NCBI GenBank assembly: GCA_022575985.1
Contig: JAKSXM010000007.1
Coordinates: 27,840,501 to 27,904,500, forward strand
Length of the DNA stretch: 64,000 bases
Direction: 5' to 3'
DNA from: Anagrus nilaparvatae
Lineage: Eukaryota; Arthropoda; Insecta; Hymenoptera; Mymaridae
Translations under genes and position numbers: made by a program
Shown here: in pieces, positions 9,601 through 20,477 of the stretch
Layout of the letters: every line of letters begins with the position of its first letter
Numbering within the stretch: position 1 is the first letter of the stretch
The notes under the pieces: model-generated
Databases searched by the model: none
What the model saw: the letters and a program-made list of their open reading frames with translations, nothing else
Told to the model about the DNA's origin: nothing

Positions 9601-12560
9601 TTAAGTGGGATATATTTTAATAAATTCAATACTAATAATTCAATGCTATTATTTCATAAAAACAATTGAAATTACAACATTTATATAAAAGAGACCAATA
9701 TTCAAAAACATTTAAGTGAGTATATTTTGCTAAATTCAATACTAATATTTGAATGCTATCATTGCTTAAAAAAATTAAAATTCAACTTTTCTATAAAACA
9801 GGGAAAAAAATTTTAAATGGTGTTTATTTTGCTTAATTCAATATTTATATTTCAATGCTATAATTGCATAAAAATAATTGAAATTACAACATTTCTATAA
9901 AAAAGGACAGTATTCGAGAACATTTAAATGGGGAATATTCTGCTAAATTCAATACTAATATTTCAATGCTATCATTACATAAAAATATTTGAAATTACAA
10001 AATTTCTATAAAACAGGACAGTATTCGAAAACATTTAAGTGAGCATATTCTGCTAAATTCAATACTAACATTTCAATGCTATCATTGCTTAAAAATATTT
10101 TACATTACAAAATTTCTTAAAAGAGGTCAATATTTGAAAACATTTAAGTGGGGTATATTTTAATAAATTCAATACTAATGATTCCATGCTATTATTGCAT
10201 AAAAACTTTTCTATAAAACAGGGAAAAAAATTTAAAATGGTGTTTATTTTGCTTAATTCAATATTTATATTTCAATGCTATAATTGCATAAAAATAATTG
10301 AAATTACAACATTTCTATAAAACCGGACAGTATTCGAAAACATTTAAGTGGGGAATATTACTGCTAAATTGAATACTAATATTTCAATGCTACGATTGCA
10401 TAAAAATATTTGAAATTACAAATATAAAAGAGGACCGTATTCGAAAACATTTATAATACTAATAATTCAATGCTATCAATGCATAAAAACCATTAAAATT
10501 ACAACATTTCTATAAAACAGGACAGTATTCGAAAACATTTAAGTGAGCATATTCTGCTAAATTCAATACTAATATTTCAATGCTATCATTGCTTAAAAAT
10601 ATTTTACATTACAAAATTTCTATAAAAGAGGTCAATATTTGAAAACATTTAAGTGGGGTATATTTTAATAAATTCAATACTAATGATTCAATGCTATTAT
10701 TGCATAAAAACTTTTCTATAAAACAGGGAAAAAAATTTAAAATGGTGTTTATTTTACTAAATTCAATACTAAAATTTCAATGCCATCAATGCTTAAAAAC
10801 ATTGAAATTACAAGTTTACTATAAAACAGGGAAAAAAATTTAAAGTGTTGTTTATTTGACTAAATTCAATACTAATGATTCAATGCTATTATTGCATAAA
10901 AATAATTGAAATTACAATATTTCTATAAAACAGGACAGTATTCGAAAACATTTAAGTGGGGTATATTTTGATAAATTCAATATTAACTATTCAATGCTAT
11001 TACTGCATAAAAACAATTGAAATTACAACATTTCTATAAAAAAGGACAGTATTCGAGAACATTTAAGTGGGGAATATTACTGCTAAATTGAATACTAATA
11101 TTTCAATGCTACGATTGCATAAAAATATTTGAAATTACAAATATAAAAGAGGACCGTATTCGAAAACATTTATAATACTAATAATTCAATGCTATCAATG
11201 CATAAAAACCATTAAAATTACAACATTTCTATAAAACAGGACAGTATTCGAAAACATTTAAGTGAGCATATTCTGCTAAATTCAATACTAATATTTCAAT
11301 GCTATCATTGCTTAAAAATATTTTACATTACAAAATTTCTATAAAAGAGGTCAATATTTGAAAACATTTAAGTGGGGTATATTTTAATAAATTCAATACT
11401 AATGATTCAATGCTATTATTGCATAAAAACTTTTCTATAAAACAGGGAAAAAAATTTAAAATGGTGTTTATTTTACTAAATTCAATACTAAAATTTCAAT
11501 GCCATCAATGCTTAAAAACATTGAAATTACAAGTTTACTATAAAACAGGGAAAAAAATTTAAAGTGTTGTTTATTTGACTAAATTCAATACTAATGATTC
11601 AATGCTATTATTGCATAAAAATAATTGAAATTACAATATTTCTATAAAACAGGACAGTATTCGAAAACATTTAAGTGGGGTATATTTTGATAAATTCAAT
11701 ATTAACTATTCAATGCTATTACTGCATAAAAACAATTGAAATTACAACATTTCTATAAAAAAGGACAGTATTCGAGAACATTTAAGTGGGGAATATTACT
11801 GCTAAATTGAATACTAATATTTCAATGCTACGATTGCATAAAAATATTTGAAATTACAATTATAAAAGAGGACCGTATTCGAAAACATTTATAATACTAA
11901 TAATTCAATGCTATCAATGCATAAAAACCATTAAAATTACAACATTTCTATAAAACAGGACAGTATTCGAAAACATTTAAGTGGGCATATTTTGCTAAAT
12001 TCAATACTAATGATTCAATGCTATTATTGCATAAAAACTTTTCTATAAAACAGGGAAAAAATTTAAAATGGTGTTTATTTTACTAAATTCAATACTAAAA
12101 TTTCAATGCCATCAATGCTTAAAAACATTGAAATTACAAGTTTACTATAAAACAGGGGAAAAAATTTAAAGTGTTGTTTATTTTACTAAATTCAATACTA
12201 ATGATTCAATGCTATTATTGCATAAAAATAATTGAAATTACAACATTTCTATAAAACAGGACAGTATTCGAAAACATTTAAGTGGGGTATATTTTGATAA
12301 ATTCAATATTAATAATTCAATGCTATTACTGCATAAGAACAATTGAAATTTCAACATTTCTGTAAAAAAGGACAGTATTCGAGAACATTTAAGTGGGCAA
12401 TATTACAGCTAAATTGAATACTAATATTTCAATGCTACGATTGCATAAAAATATTTGAAATTACAAAATTTCTATAAAACAGGACAGTATTCGAGAACAT
12501 TTAAGTGGGGAATAATCTGCTAATTTCAATACTAATATTTCAATACTATTATTACATACA
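9600..12560. repeat. Tandem array B inside Helitron, with higher-order repeat
   Basis: Basic units of roughly 0.1 kb share ACAGTATTCGAAAACATTTA, a TTCAATACTAAT segment, TTCAATGCTAT, and TTGCATAAAAA. They are organised into a higher-order repeat of about 0.71 kb: the marker CTGCTAAATTGAATAC occurs at 10371, 11080 and 11799. A shortened unit lacking the central part recurs once in each higher-order copy, which shows that multi-unit blocks were duplicated. Confidence 0.88.
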
Positions 12561-12569
12561 AATAATTGA

Positions 12570-13260
12570 AATTACAACATTTCATGTCTACAACATGAAA
12601 ATATTTCAAATATTTCAATCTATATTATCGGGTGTTTTATATATGAAAAAATTCGAAAAATTTCATCGAATAAGAAATTGGATATCAGCTGTCTTAAACA
12701 TTAAAAACCCAAAAATTCAAAATATTTAACTTTAAGTCGTTTTTTTTCTATTTCTCTTTAATTAATGCATTAAATAAAAAACAAAAAAAAGTGGTTTTAG
12801 AAAAGTGCTTAATAATAGTAAAGCAATTTGGCTTTTACATTTTGATACAAACCATTTTAGGTTATCAAGTGGCAAAAATGACAACTTTTTGAGTTTTTAA
12901 ATTTAATTTTCTTAGCTTCAAACAGTTGTAACTCATAACCGAGAGCTCAAATTAAAAAAAACAAACGGACATTGATAGAATTTTTTCCAAGAATTAATCT
13001 GAACTTAAGTTCGTCTCAAAAGACCTCTTAGATCTTGAGAAAAATCAGTTTTAGTGAAAAAAAATGAACTTTTTTTATGTTTTCGACCACTAACTTCTGA
13101 GTTTGATATCTCAAAATCTTTTGAATATTTTTTAAAAATTATAAAAACGGCTGGGGATATTTCTTTAAAAATTAATTTAAAACAAGTTTCATGTATTTTC
13201 GTCCATACAGCTCTTCATAAATTAGTGCTGAATAATATTAAAAATAATCAATTTTTTCTA
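12570..13260. other. Helitron 3' interior, no gene
   Basis: AT-rich DNA with short ORFs (12505-12729, 13054-13302) that show no recognisable domain. Confidence 0.4.
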
Positions 13261-13285
13261 TTATTTCATTTTAATATATATAGGA
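13261..13285 (-). repeat. Inverted 25-nt copy of the Helitron 5' terminus
   Basis: These 25 nt are the exact reverse complement of the first 25 nt of the Helitron (7236-7260). They lie 172 bp before its CTAG end. On the minus strand the copy is preceded by A, as a Helitron 5' end would be. Confidence 0.85.
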
Positions 13286-14224
13286 TAGGATTTTATGATT
13301 AAAATATTTTTTTCAACAATTTTTAAATGAAAAACAAAAATTATTTTAATTTCGCGCAGCAATATTTTTTATTTTTAGACATCAACGGATAGTGTGATAG
13401 TTAAATGTTCAATATTACTGTCACATTCTGCCGAGCGTAGCGAGGCCAATCAGCTAGTAATTTATTAACTTGAGATGATAATTTAAAGTCAGAGTACCAA
13501 TTTCAGGGTTTAAAAAAAAATCAATTTTTATCATTATCTTTGAAACCCGATATCTTAAAAACTATTTAAAGAAAAGAGACGAGTAAAAATTTTTTGGAAA
13601 CTTGAAGCTTTTAGAAAATTTTTAAGGCCTATAAAACTCAATTTCATAAAAAATTTCAATTTTGGCAGCAATTTAAAAAATTTTTAAAATTGAGCATTCC
13701 GGGTCAAAAATTACCAATAGGTTAATTCACTATAGCGCTGAGAGAATCAGTGATAAAAATACACGGTTTACGTCGTTTGAAAGGTGATACTTACACCAAA
13801 AAAAGTAGAACAATCAGAAGTGTTTTGGTTAATTTCTCAGGTTGCAGCGGTTTACCGAAAATTACTGAAAAACCCTGTTTTATAAGATTGAGCCAACATG
13901 TAAATTTGGGTTTCTAGCCCCAAAATTCCGTTTAGAATCAATGCAGGGCTATTTGCATGTCTTTACAACATACGAAAGTATGTTTTCTAGTAAAAATTAG
14001 CTTTTTAAAACGCTTTTTGGCTTTTGTAATAATTTGTATAGCTAAAAACTCAAAATTCCTATGTTATTTAAATGGGAAACTTCAAGTGCTCGGTGGCACG
14101 GGTTAAAACAATTGAAAATCAAAATCCTTGGAACTGGGGGTTTTTTATGACCAAAATATTCGAAAAAAATGAGGGGAGCCAAAAAATATCGAAAAAAAAA
14201 AATAAGACACACTCTAATATACAG

Positions 14225-15293
14225 TTATAAAAATGTTTAAATATATGAAGGGAAACATATTCCATGCTGGTTCTGGAAAATTCCTGGGAAATTCGGTGCT
14301 ATGTTTTTATAAATTTTTATTTTAAAAAAACTAGAGACGAAGAAAAATATCAAAAAATTATACCCACGTTTATTTTTATTTTTATTTTTATACATTTTAA
14401 GTTGGAATAAAATTTAAGTCACGTATTTAATAACACGTGTTAATTATAAATTGGTTAAATATAATTTTAATTATAACTATAACCTTGTAAATATTTAAAT
14501 AATAATAATTTTTAATTTGCTTTTTTAACCAATGGATTGTTGACATGTTTACTGCAGATGAATATAAAATATTAAGTAGTCTGAGTGATGGAAGAATCCA
14601 ATATTGTGCATTACATTGTAAAACTGCTGCGCTTGAATTTTGTTAGATTTGCTTGAAAATTCAAGCAATTCCTTAAAAATAGTTATTTTTATTATTTTGC
14701 TTTAAAATTTACACGCAAAGAATTCACTAGTGACAAGAGGATTTTCTCTTGTGGTTAAAAATGATATTATTAGCCAGGAAGGATAAATTCTGGTTGGTAA
14801 CATTTTTCCTGGCAAATAGCATCCACTGATGATTAGAGGTTCAAATTTTCAAATTAATTAAGTTCCGTTAGGTCTTAAATTACTCGTTGCCCTTCATATT
14901 TTTAATATACAAAACGTATATTATGCTTTTTTAGGTTTTGGCAGCTCTAGGATAAAAAAATAATGGTCATTAAAAAAATTATTTTTCACTAATTTTAATT
15001 TTTTTGCCTAGTCAAGTGACTAAATCAAATTCTAATTTAAAATTTGTATTATAAGGAAATTCGAGTACATAATTTTTCATTATCAAGTTTACGGATTTTT
15101 AAAATATCTAATAAAAATCTTATAACTGGTTTTTTTTTCACTCAACCAACGATCATCGAACATGTTCACTTATAATATTTTTAACGTATACTCCCTAATT
15201 ATTATAAGTCCTAAAACCGAAATTACAATAAATCCCAGAATATAAATTATTTTAAGTCCATAAACCTAAACTATTCTAAGTTCTTGTTCTTAT
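14225..15293. other. Arm sequence without gene
   Basis: AT-rich DNA shared with 29575-30640 in the right arm. It includes TGCTTGAATTTT-type motifs and no ORF with a recognised domain. Confidence 0.5.
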
Positions 15294-16185
15294 CAGGGCC
15301 TAATCAGGCTAAAATTCCACGATATTTAGATATTGGTGTCTTATTTTTGATACGATATCGATAAAGTCGATATGTCGATAATATCGATATCGGTCTTCAA
15401 AAAATTTTTTTTGTATTCCTAGGTTATATATACTTTTTTATTGATTTATAAAATAATTCTGCAATATCTATACCACTGTGTTTACCAAACTATGGTAATA
15501 AATTCAAGGCAACAGATTGAAAACATTAACACCAGTTTTTATCAATGAAATGGATAGTGATTCTATAGTACATTTGTCCGTTTCTGCCAGTCCACCCATT
15601 CACCGCAAAAGAAAATTTGGTGTGATTGTTGTTTCGTATATGTAATTAAATAAATTATTTTGCATTTTTATGAAGATGGCTTTTCACTCCGGAAGTGCCC
15701 CCTGCTTCATTTTAATTATCTATTCGATATTTTTAGTTTTGCATAAATTACAAGTTCCAATTTTGCCCCATTTTTTATCTTTTGAATATGTAAAATATTT
15801 TATGAGCATTACTTTATTATTTTCACCATCAATTTCAGCCATTATTAATTAATATTTAGATAAAATTTTTAAATATTGTTAAAAACGCGTTTTCCCCCCT
15901 CTTTTTTTCAAAGAATTAATTTTTTATTAGAATAATTATTACTTAATAATAATTTATAAATTTAAGATAAACACAATAATTTTGAAAAGAAAATAAAAAT
16001 GAAGTTGTGGCTTTATTGATAAACAAAAAAAAATTATTTAAACTTGATAATTTAAAAATTTTACAATTTGATATTTCGATATTTTCGATATCGATACGAT
16101 ATTGAGTAAAGCAATATTTTTCTAAATCGATATTACTTAAAATATCTTATCGTATCGATATCGTAGAACTCTGGTTCAGGCCCTG
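15294..16185 (-). mobile_element. hAT-type deletion derivative, left arm copy
   Basis: The ends CAGGGCCT and AGGCCCTG are typical hAT-like tips. Long subterminal runs of ATCGATATCG-type repeats occur at both ends. It contains a BED-like finger remnant (15655-15842, minus). No TSD survives. The same element lies at 28685-29574 in the other arm, so it was present before the arms were duplicated. Confidence 0.65.
15655..15842 (-). pseudogene. BED-like zinc finger remnant of hAT transposase
   Basis: On the minus strand an ATG-led frame encodes a WGKIGTCNLCKTKN segment and, after a frameshift, GGTSGVKSHLHKN. The pattern Trp, Cys-x2-Cys, then a His-containing helix resembles the N-terminal BED finger of hAT transposases. 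The rest of the transposase is absent. Confidence 0.45.
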
Positions 16186-16534
16186 ATTCCCACTTAAAAT
16201 TATTCTAAGTCCGTAAATCTAAAATAACACGTTTAAGTAATAAATTGGTAAAATAAATGACCTTCTTAATGACTATAAATTATAATATTTTTTTTATTTT
16301 TTCAACTAATGCATTGATTTCACGTTTAACTACTCGGTAACGTTACTGTGGTAAAATTTTCAATCAATTGGTTGAATTTACATCAAATTTAATTGAATTT
16401 TCAACTGATTGGTTGATATTATATTATATTAAGTATTATTTTATCTTATTGTTTTTTGTTGGATTTTATACCAAATATTTCAATTTTCAAACAATTGGCT
16501 GAAAATTTAATTAATTATTGAAATTTAACTAAAA

Positions 16535-17850
16535 TACCCTGCCAACTAGCTGGCACTGAGGTTTCTCAAACAATGGGCTTTAATATTAATTTACAACAAA
16601 TATTATTGATTATAATGATTGTATACAACCATGCAATTATACATACATTTTTCGTTTTTAGTAGCTGGTAAAGTAGATTATTAAGATCATTTTGTTATTA
16701 AAGTGAAAATTCTAGTGTCCATGGATTGGTCGCGCCGGCGTTAATGGATTGTAAATCATTTTCGCATATATAAAAAGAAACAAATATAAAAAAAGCTAAT
16801 TTTATTTTTTTTTATAAAATTTTATTTTATTAGAATATATAATTATCCCTTAATAATTAAAAGTCTGCGTCTATTTACCCAGAAATTCTGGATAGATAAC
16901 CTTGAAATTTCAGAAACTTTTTTTCAAAGATTTCACACATAATAATTAAATTTTTTTAAAAATTACATTTAAATCTTATAAAGTACTAAAAAAATAGTTA
17001 ATTTTTCAAAAAAAAATTTTAATGTTCAGTGCAGAGTGCAGAAAAGCAACCAAAACAAACCTCAAATTGAGGTTCAATATATTTTTTTTTTGTAAATGCG
17101 TGAGTGCATTTTACGTAAAAAATTTCTGGGTAAATAGACTTTGCGTAATTAAAATATTGGGTAACATGATTTTTTTGTTTTGTCAAAGAAATGGTTGGTA
17201 ACGATGCGAAAATTACAAATATTCGCTCAATTATTATAAAAAGATAGTAGTTTTTACCATAATTTATAATAATTTCTTATAATTTATTTTCTCAGTGTAC
17301 TTCTTGCATTTCAAGATTTTAAATTATTTCTATTAATCACAAAATAATAAATTATTTAATTCTATAAATTGTTTGATTCTTTAAAAAATGTCAATATAAC
17401 TTTTAAATCTTAATTTTAAAATGCAAACATAACCATTTAATATTTTTAGGCTGTTTATTATTGTTTATAATTTCATTAAGCTGCATACATAAATAAACAT
17501 AGCAACGAGCAAAATAATCCAAGAAAGTCAAAAAGAGGAAAGATTTCCATCACTCTTTCTTGTGTGCTATAATTTATATCAAAAAAAAAAAAAAAAATTG
17601 TGATCGGATACAAAAAATTACTATAAACTAAATTTTTAAAACTTGTACTCTCATTAAAATAAATTAGATATGTCCAAAACGAAAAATAAATTTTGTGTTT
17701 TATGTATTTTTTTGTGACGAAGATTATGGAGAAAAAAATTTTCAAAAAATTAATTATCAGATTCAAGATATCGAGTAAAAAGCATACTTTCAAGTATAAG
17801 TACTTTCATGGAAATAAAGAGGTATTACATCCAAATTAAAAAAATAAAAA
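16535..17850. repeat. Long dispersed repeat block M1, 5' part
   Basis: It matches the central part and right side of the element at 56108-59270, starting at ACCCT-CCAACTAGCTGGCAC (compare 57090) and sharing the CCGGCGTTAATGGATT motif (16733; 57270). About 0.4 kb (16800-17190) is present only here. It ends where the LINE at 17851 is inserted. Confidence 0.75.
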
Positions 17851-19152
17851 AGACCTATTGTCAAGATTAATATTTTGGCTAAACTTTTTGAAAAACTGGT
17901 CTTCAACAGATTGTATAATTATCTAGTTCGTTTTATCATTGAGGAGCAGCATGGCTTTTACACAGGTAGATCTACGGTTTCTAACTTAAATGTTTTTTTG
18001 GATAGTGTTGTTTTTGAGGCCTGCAATAATCGAAATTCTGATGTCATTTATACCGACATGCAAAGAGCTTTTGATAAGGTTGATATTGGTATACTTCTGA
18101 GCAAGTTGGATCATTATGGTATTCATGGTCCTCTTTTGCAGTGGTTTTCTACCATGCTGAAAAATAGGACTCAAAGAGTAAGAATAGGGGATACTATTTC
18201 TACAGATGAAATAGCTGTTACGTCTGGTGTTGGTCAAGGATCTAACCTTGGACCTTTATTGTTTTTAATTTATATCAATGATATAAAATTTTCTATTAAG
18301 TTCTCCCGGTTCTTACTCTTTGCTGATGATCTAAAGCTGTTCAGAGGTGTGGACAATAAAGAAGACTCACTCAGACTACAGAGAGATCTAATTTCAGTTA
18401 ATGAATGGTGTAGAAATAATGGTATGATTTTAGAAATAAAGAAATGCAAAGTTGTAACTTATGGACGGAAGAGAATTGAATATGATTATATGATTAATGA
18501 TGTTGTGCTGAGTAGGGAAATTGTCTATAAGGACCTAGGAATCTATTTTGATACTAGGCTGAATTTTCAACAGCATGTTGATTTCATTCAATTTAAAACC
18601 CTTAGAGTTGTAAATTTCATAAAACGTAACTCTCGTGAGTTTAAGTCTGTTGACACTTTTAGAAAAATTTATTTCTCATATGTCTATCCATGTATTATGT
18701 ATGGATCCCAAATATGGGGTTCATTGAATATTGGACAATTTAAACAGTTGGAGCGCATAAATCATAAATTTATGCGCTTTACTGCTTTTAGGATTGGTGA
18801 TCCAATGAAATTTACAGATCATGATTATACATCTATCTCACTGAAGCTTGGGATTTCTTCGGTTCAGAGTGCTGCTGTAAGACTTGACCTAATATATTTG
18901 GGAAAAATTTTCAATAATATGATTGATTGCAGCAGCATTGTGAATGGAATGAATCTAAATGCTCCTATGAGGTTACTAAGGGGACTTAGTTATTCATTTA
19001 AGTTACTTTACCCTACTGATCCTTATTCCTTCAAGTCAGTCACAACAAGAATATGTAACTTATATAATCTTAATAATTCTCTTTTTGATTTGTTTTCTGA
19101 TAGAATGGGTACGATTAGAAGGTTGTCATGTAAGTTGCTGGAGTACAATTAG
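17851..19152 (+). CDS. LINE reverse transcriptase, C-terminal 430 residues
   Basis: An open frame without stops encodes the RT palm and thumb of a non-LTR retrotransposon. From the first possible start codon (TTG, 17875), motifs in order are IYTDMQRAFDKVD near residue 58, GVGQGSNLGPLLF near 118, and the catalytic FADD at 149-152, followed by NEWC..N and KCKVV motifs and the C-terminal region. The endonuclease, ORF1 and the RT N-terminus are missing because of 5' truncation. The frame is intact, so the copy is young. Clade is uncertain (Jockey superfamily-like). It has no own promoter and is probably inactive. Confidence 0.88.
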   Translation, partial: RPIVKINILAKLFEKLVFNRLYNYLVRFIIEEQHGFYTGRSTVSNLNVFLDSVVFEACNNRNSDVIYTDMQRAFDKVDIGILLSKLDHYGIHGPLLQWFSTMLKNRTQRVRIGDTISTDEIAVTSGVGQGSNLGPLLFLIYINDIKFSIKFSRFLLFADDLKLFRGVDNKEDSLRLQRDLISVNEWCRNNGMILEIKKCKVVTYGRKRIEYDYMINDVVLSREIVYKDLGIYFDTRLNFQQHVDFIQFKTLRVVNFIKRNSREFKSVDTFRKIYFSYVYPCIMYGSQIWGSLNIGQFKQLERINHKFMRFTAFRIGDPMKFTDHDYTSISLKLGISSVQSAAVRLDLIYLGKIFNNMIDCSSIVNGMNLNAPMRLLRGLSYSFKLLYPTDPYSFKSVTTRICNLYNLNNSLFDLFSDRMGTIRRLSCKLLEYN

Positions 19153-19412
19153 CTTTACTAACTTTGTACTCTGGTGAAATTTGTACTGAATTTATTATTA
19201 AGGTAGAAAGAGAGATTAAATTCCTGCATTAATTTAGTTAATTGCATATTTTCTTATTTCTTTAAAAATTTTTTCTTTTTCCTTTTAAAATTAAACTCTT
19301 ATATAAAAAATTTTTTTTTTTCTCATATAAACTACTCTACTGAAAATTGTTATATGATTTTCTATATTTATATAATATTATAAATTATTTGTATTTGAAG
19401 GATTTTATCCTG

Positions 19413-19447
<35 letters not shown>
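17851..19447 (+). mobile_element. 5'-truncated LINE with poly(A) tail
   Basis: The insertion starts abruptly inside the reverse transcriptase at RPIVKI (17851), runs through the ORF end at 19152 and a 3'UTR, and finishes with a 27-nt poly(A) (19421-19447). The flanking M1 repeat continues immediately on both sides. The paralogous block at 58081-58120 has the same flanks joined at an A-rich tract without the LINE, which gives an empty site. Confidence 0.88.
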
Positions 19448-20313
19448 GTATTTTGAGATTTTTTTAATAAAAAAATTTTTGGAAAAAAAACTTAGGTATT
19501 CATTCGATAATTGTTTTGAAATATCACTGGTTACAATATTTTAAAATATTAGTACTTTCATAGAATTAAATGAGGTATTACACCAAAAAAAAAATAAATA
19601 TTGCAATTTTTTTTATTTTTCTTTTTTTTTTAATTTTGAGAATAAAAATTTGAAAAAATTAAGTATCAATTCCAAAAAATTACTGTAAACGAGGTTCTTA
19701 AAACTAGTACTTCCATGGAAATAAATTAGGTACTACGTCCAAAAAGAAAAAAAAGTTTCGTATTTTTTGTATTTTTTTGTGAAAAAAATTTTAGGAAAAA
19801 AATTTTCAAAAAATTAAGTATCATATTGGAGATATCAAGTAAAAACCATACTTTCAAGTATAAGTACTTTCATGGAAATAAATGAGGTATTACATCCAAA
19901 ATAAAAAAAAATATTGCAGTTTTTTTTATTTTTTTTTTTTTTTTAATTTTGACAAAAAAAATTTTGAAAAAATTAAGTATCAGATCCAAAAAATTACAAT
20001 AAACAAGGTTCTAAAAACTATTACTTCCATGAAAATAAATTAGGTACTAAGTCCAAAAAGAAAAAAAAAATTGGTATTTTTTGTATTTTTTTGTGAAAAA
20101 AATTTTAGAAAAAAAATTTTTAGAAAATTAAGTATCCGATTCGAGATATCATGTAAAAACCATACTTTCAAATATAAGTACTTTCATGGAAATAAATGAG
20201 GTATTACATCCAAATCAAAAAAAAAAAAAAAGTACCTCGAGCATTTTTGGTAAAAAAATTTTTGAAAAAAAAATTAGGTCTTAATTCCATAATATTTGTG
20301 AAATATCACCGAT

Positions 20314-20345
<32 letters not shown>

Positions 20346-20445
20346 CATACAGACTTTTTTTAAAAACAGGTTTTTTAGCTTCCTGGGGTCCCAAAACGTG
20401 CTTATATGCCAAAAAATAGAAAATCAAATTTTGACCTAACACAAT
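19448..20445. repeat. Dispersed repeat block M1, 3' part
   Basis: Repeated segments of ACTTTCATGGAAATAAATGA and GGTATTACATCCAAA alternate with poly-A/T runs, ending in a CA microsatellite (20324-20347). It is homologous to 58116-59250 and is continuous with the block before the LINE. Confidence 0.75.
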
Positions 20446-20464
20446 GGTTCCTCTTTGAGGAACC
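20446..20464. repeat. Terminal palindrome of the M repeat family
   Basis: GGTTCCTCTTTGAGGAACC is a perfect stem with a three-base centre. It occurs at five element ends in the window: 20446, 56108 (one mismatch), 59252, 60689 and 60743. Confidence 0.8.
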
Positions 20465-20477
20465 AAAATATTGCAGT

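Larger units (their letters stand above)
7236..13457 (+). mobile_element. Non-autonomous Helitron, 6,222 bp
   Basis: It begins TC (TCCTATATATATT) and ends CTAG (13454-13457), preceded by a GC-rich hairpin-like tail containing GCCGAGCGTAGCGAGGC at about 13429-13446. The host base before is A (7235) and after is T (13458), matching canonical Helitron insertion between A and T with no TSD. The homologous site in the right arm (between 31376 and 31377) is exactly empty. No Rep/helicase was found, so it is non-autonomous. The interior is mostly two tandem arrays (about 7540-9040 and 9600-12560), with flanking AT-rich DNA at 12570-13430. Helitrons commonly capture minisatellites, but these arrays form most of this element. 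Confidence 0.82.
6589..14216. mobile_element. Foldback hAT-like MITE, about 1.4 kb, split by a Helitron
   Basis: The ends TAGAGTGTGTCTTA and TAAGACACACTCTA are flanked by the 8-bp duplication ATATACAG (6581-6588 and 14217-14224). The two arms (6589-7235 and 13458-14216) are long imperfect inverted repeats of each other and share CCCGTGCCACCGAGCACTTG. The Helitron at 7236-13457 is nested near the centre. The right-arm homologue (about 30650-32024) has lost one tip but keeps the other with its TSD. An 8-bp TSD with a TAGAG-type tip suits hAT-like elements. No coding capacity was seen. Confidence 0.8.
3261..16534. repeat. Giant inverted repeat, left arm
   Basis: The arm pairs in reverse complement with 27744-34986. 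Colinear matching blocks are the GATAGGATAGG outer end and Kunitz exon 2, the intron hairpin near 4608-4641, Kunitz exon 1, the palindrome near 5695, the GC-rich MITE near 5971, the foldback MITE arms (6589-7235 and 13458-14216), the hAT remnant (15294-16185) and an AT-rich inner end containing TTGGTTGAA repeats. Left-only insertions are the 6,222-bp Helitron and about 450 bp near 3893-4345. Scattered mismatches and small indels show that the arms are separate, diverged copies rather than an assembly mirror. Confidence 0.88.

Noticed and set aside
7540..12560. Tandem arrays considered as CRISPR or centromeric satellite
   Set aside because: Units are whole tandem monomers without unique spacers and are bounded by Helitron termini.
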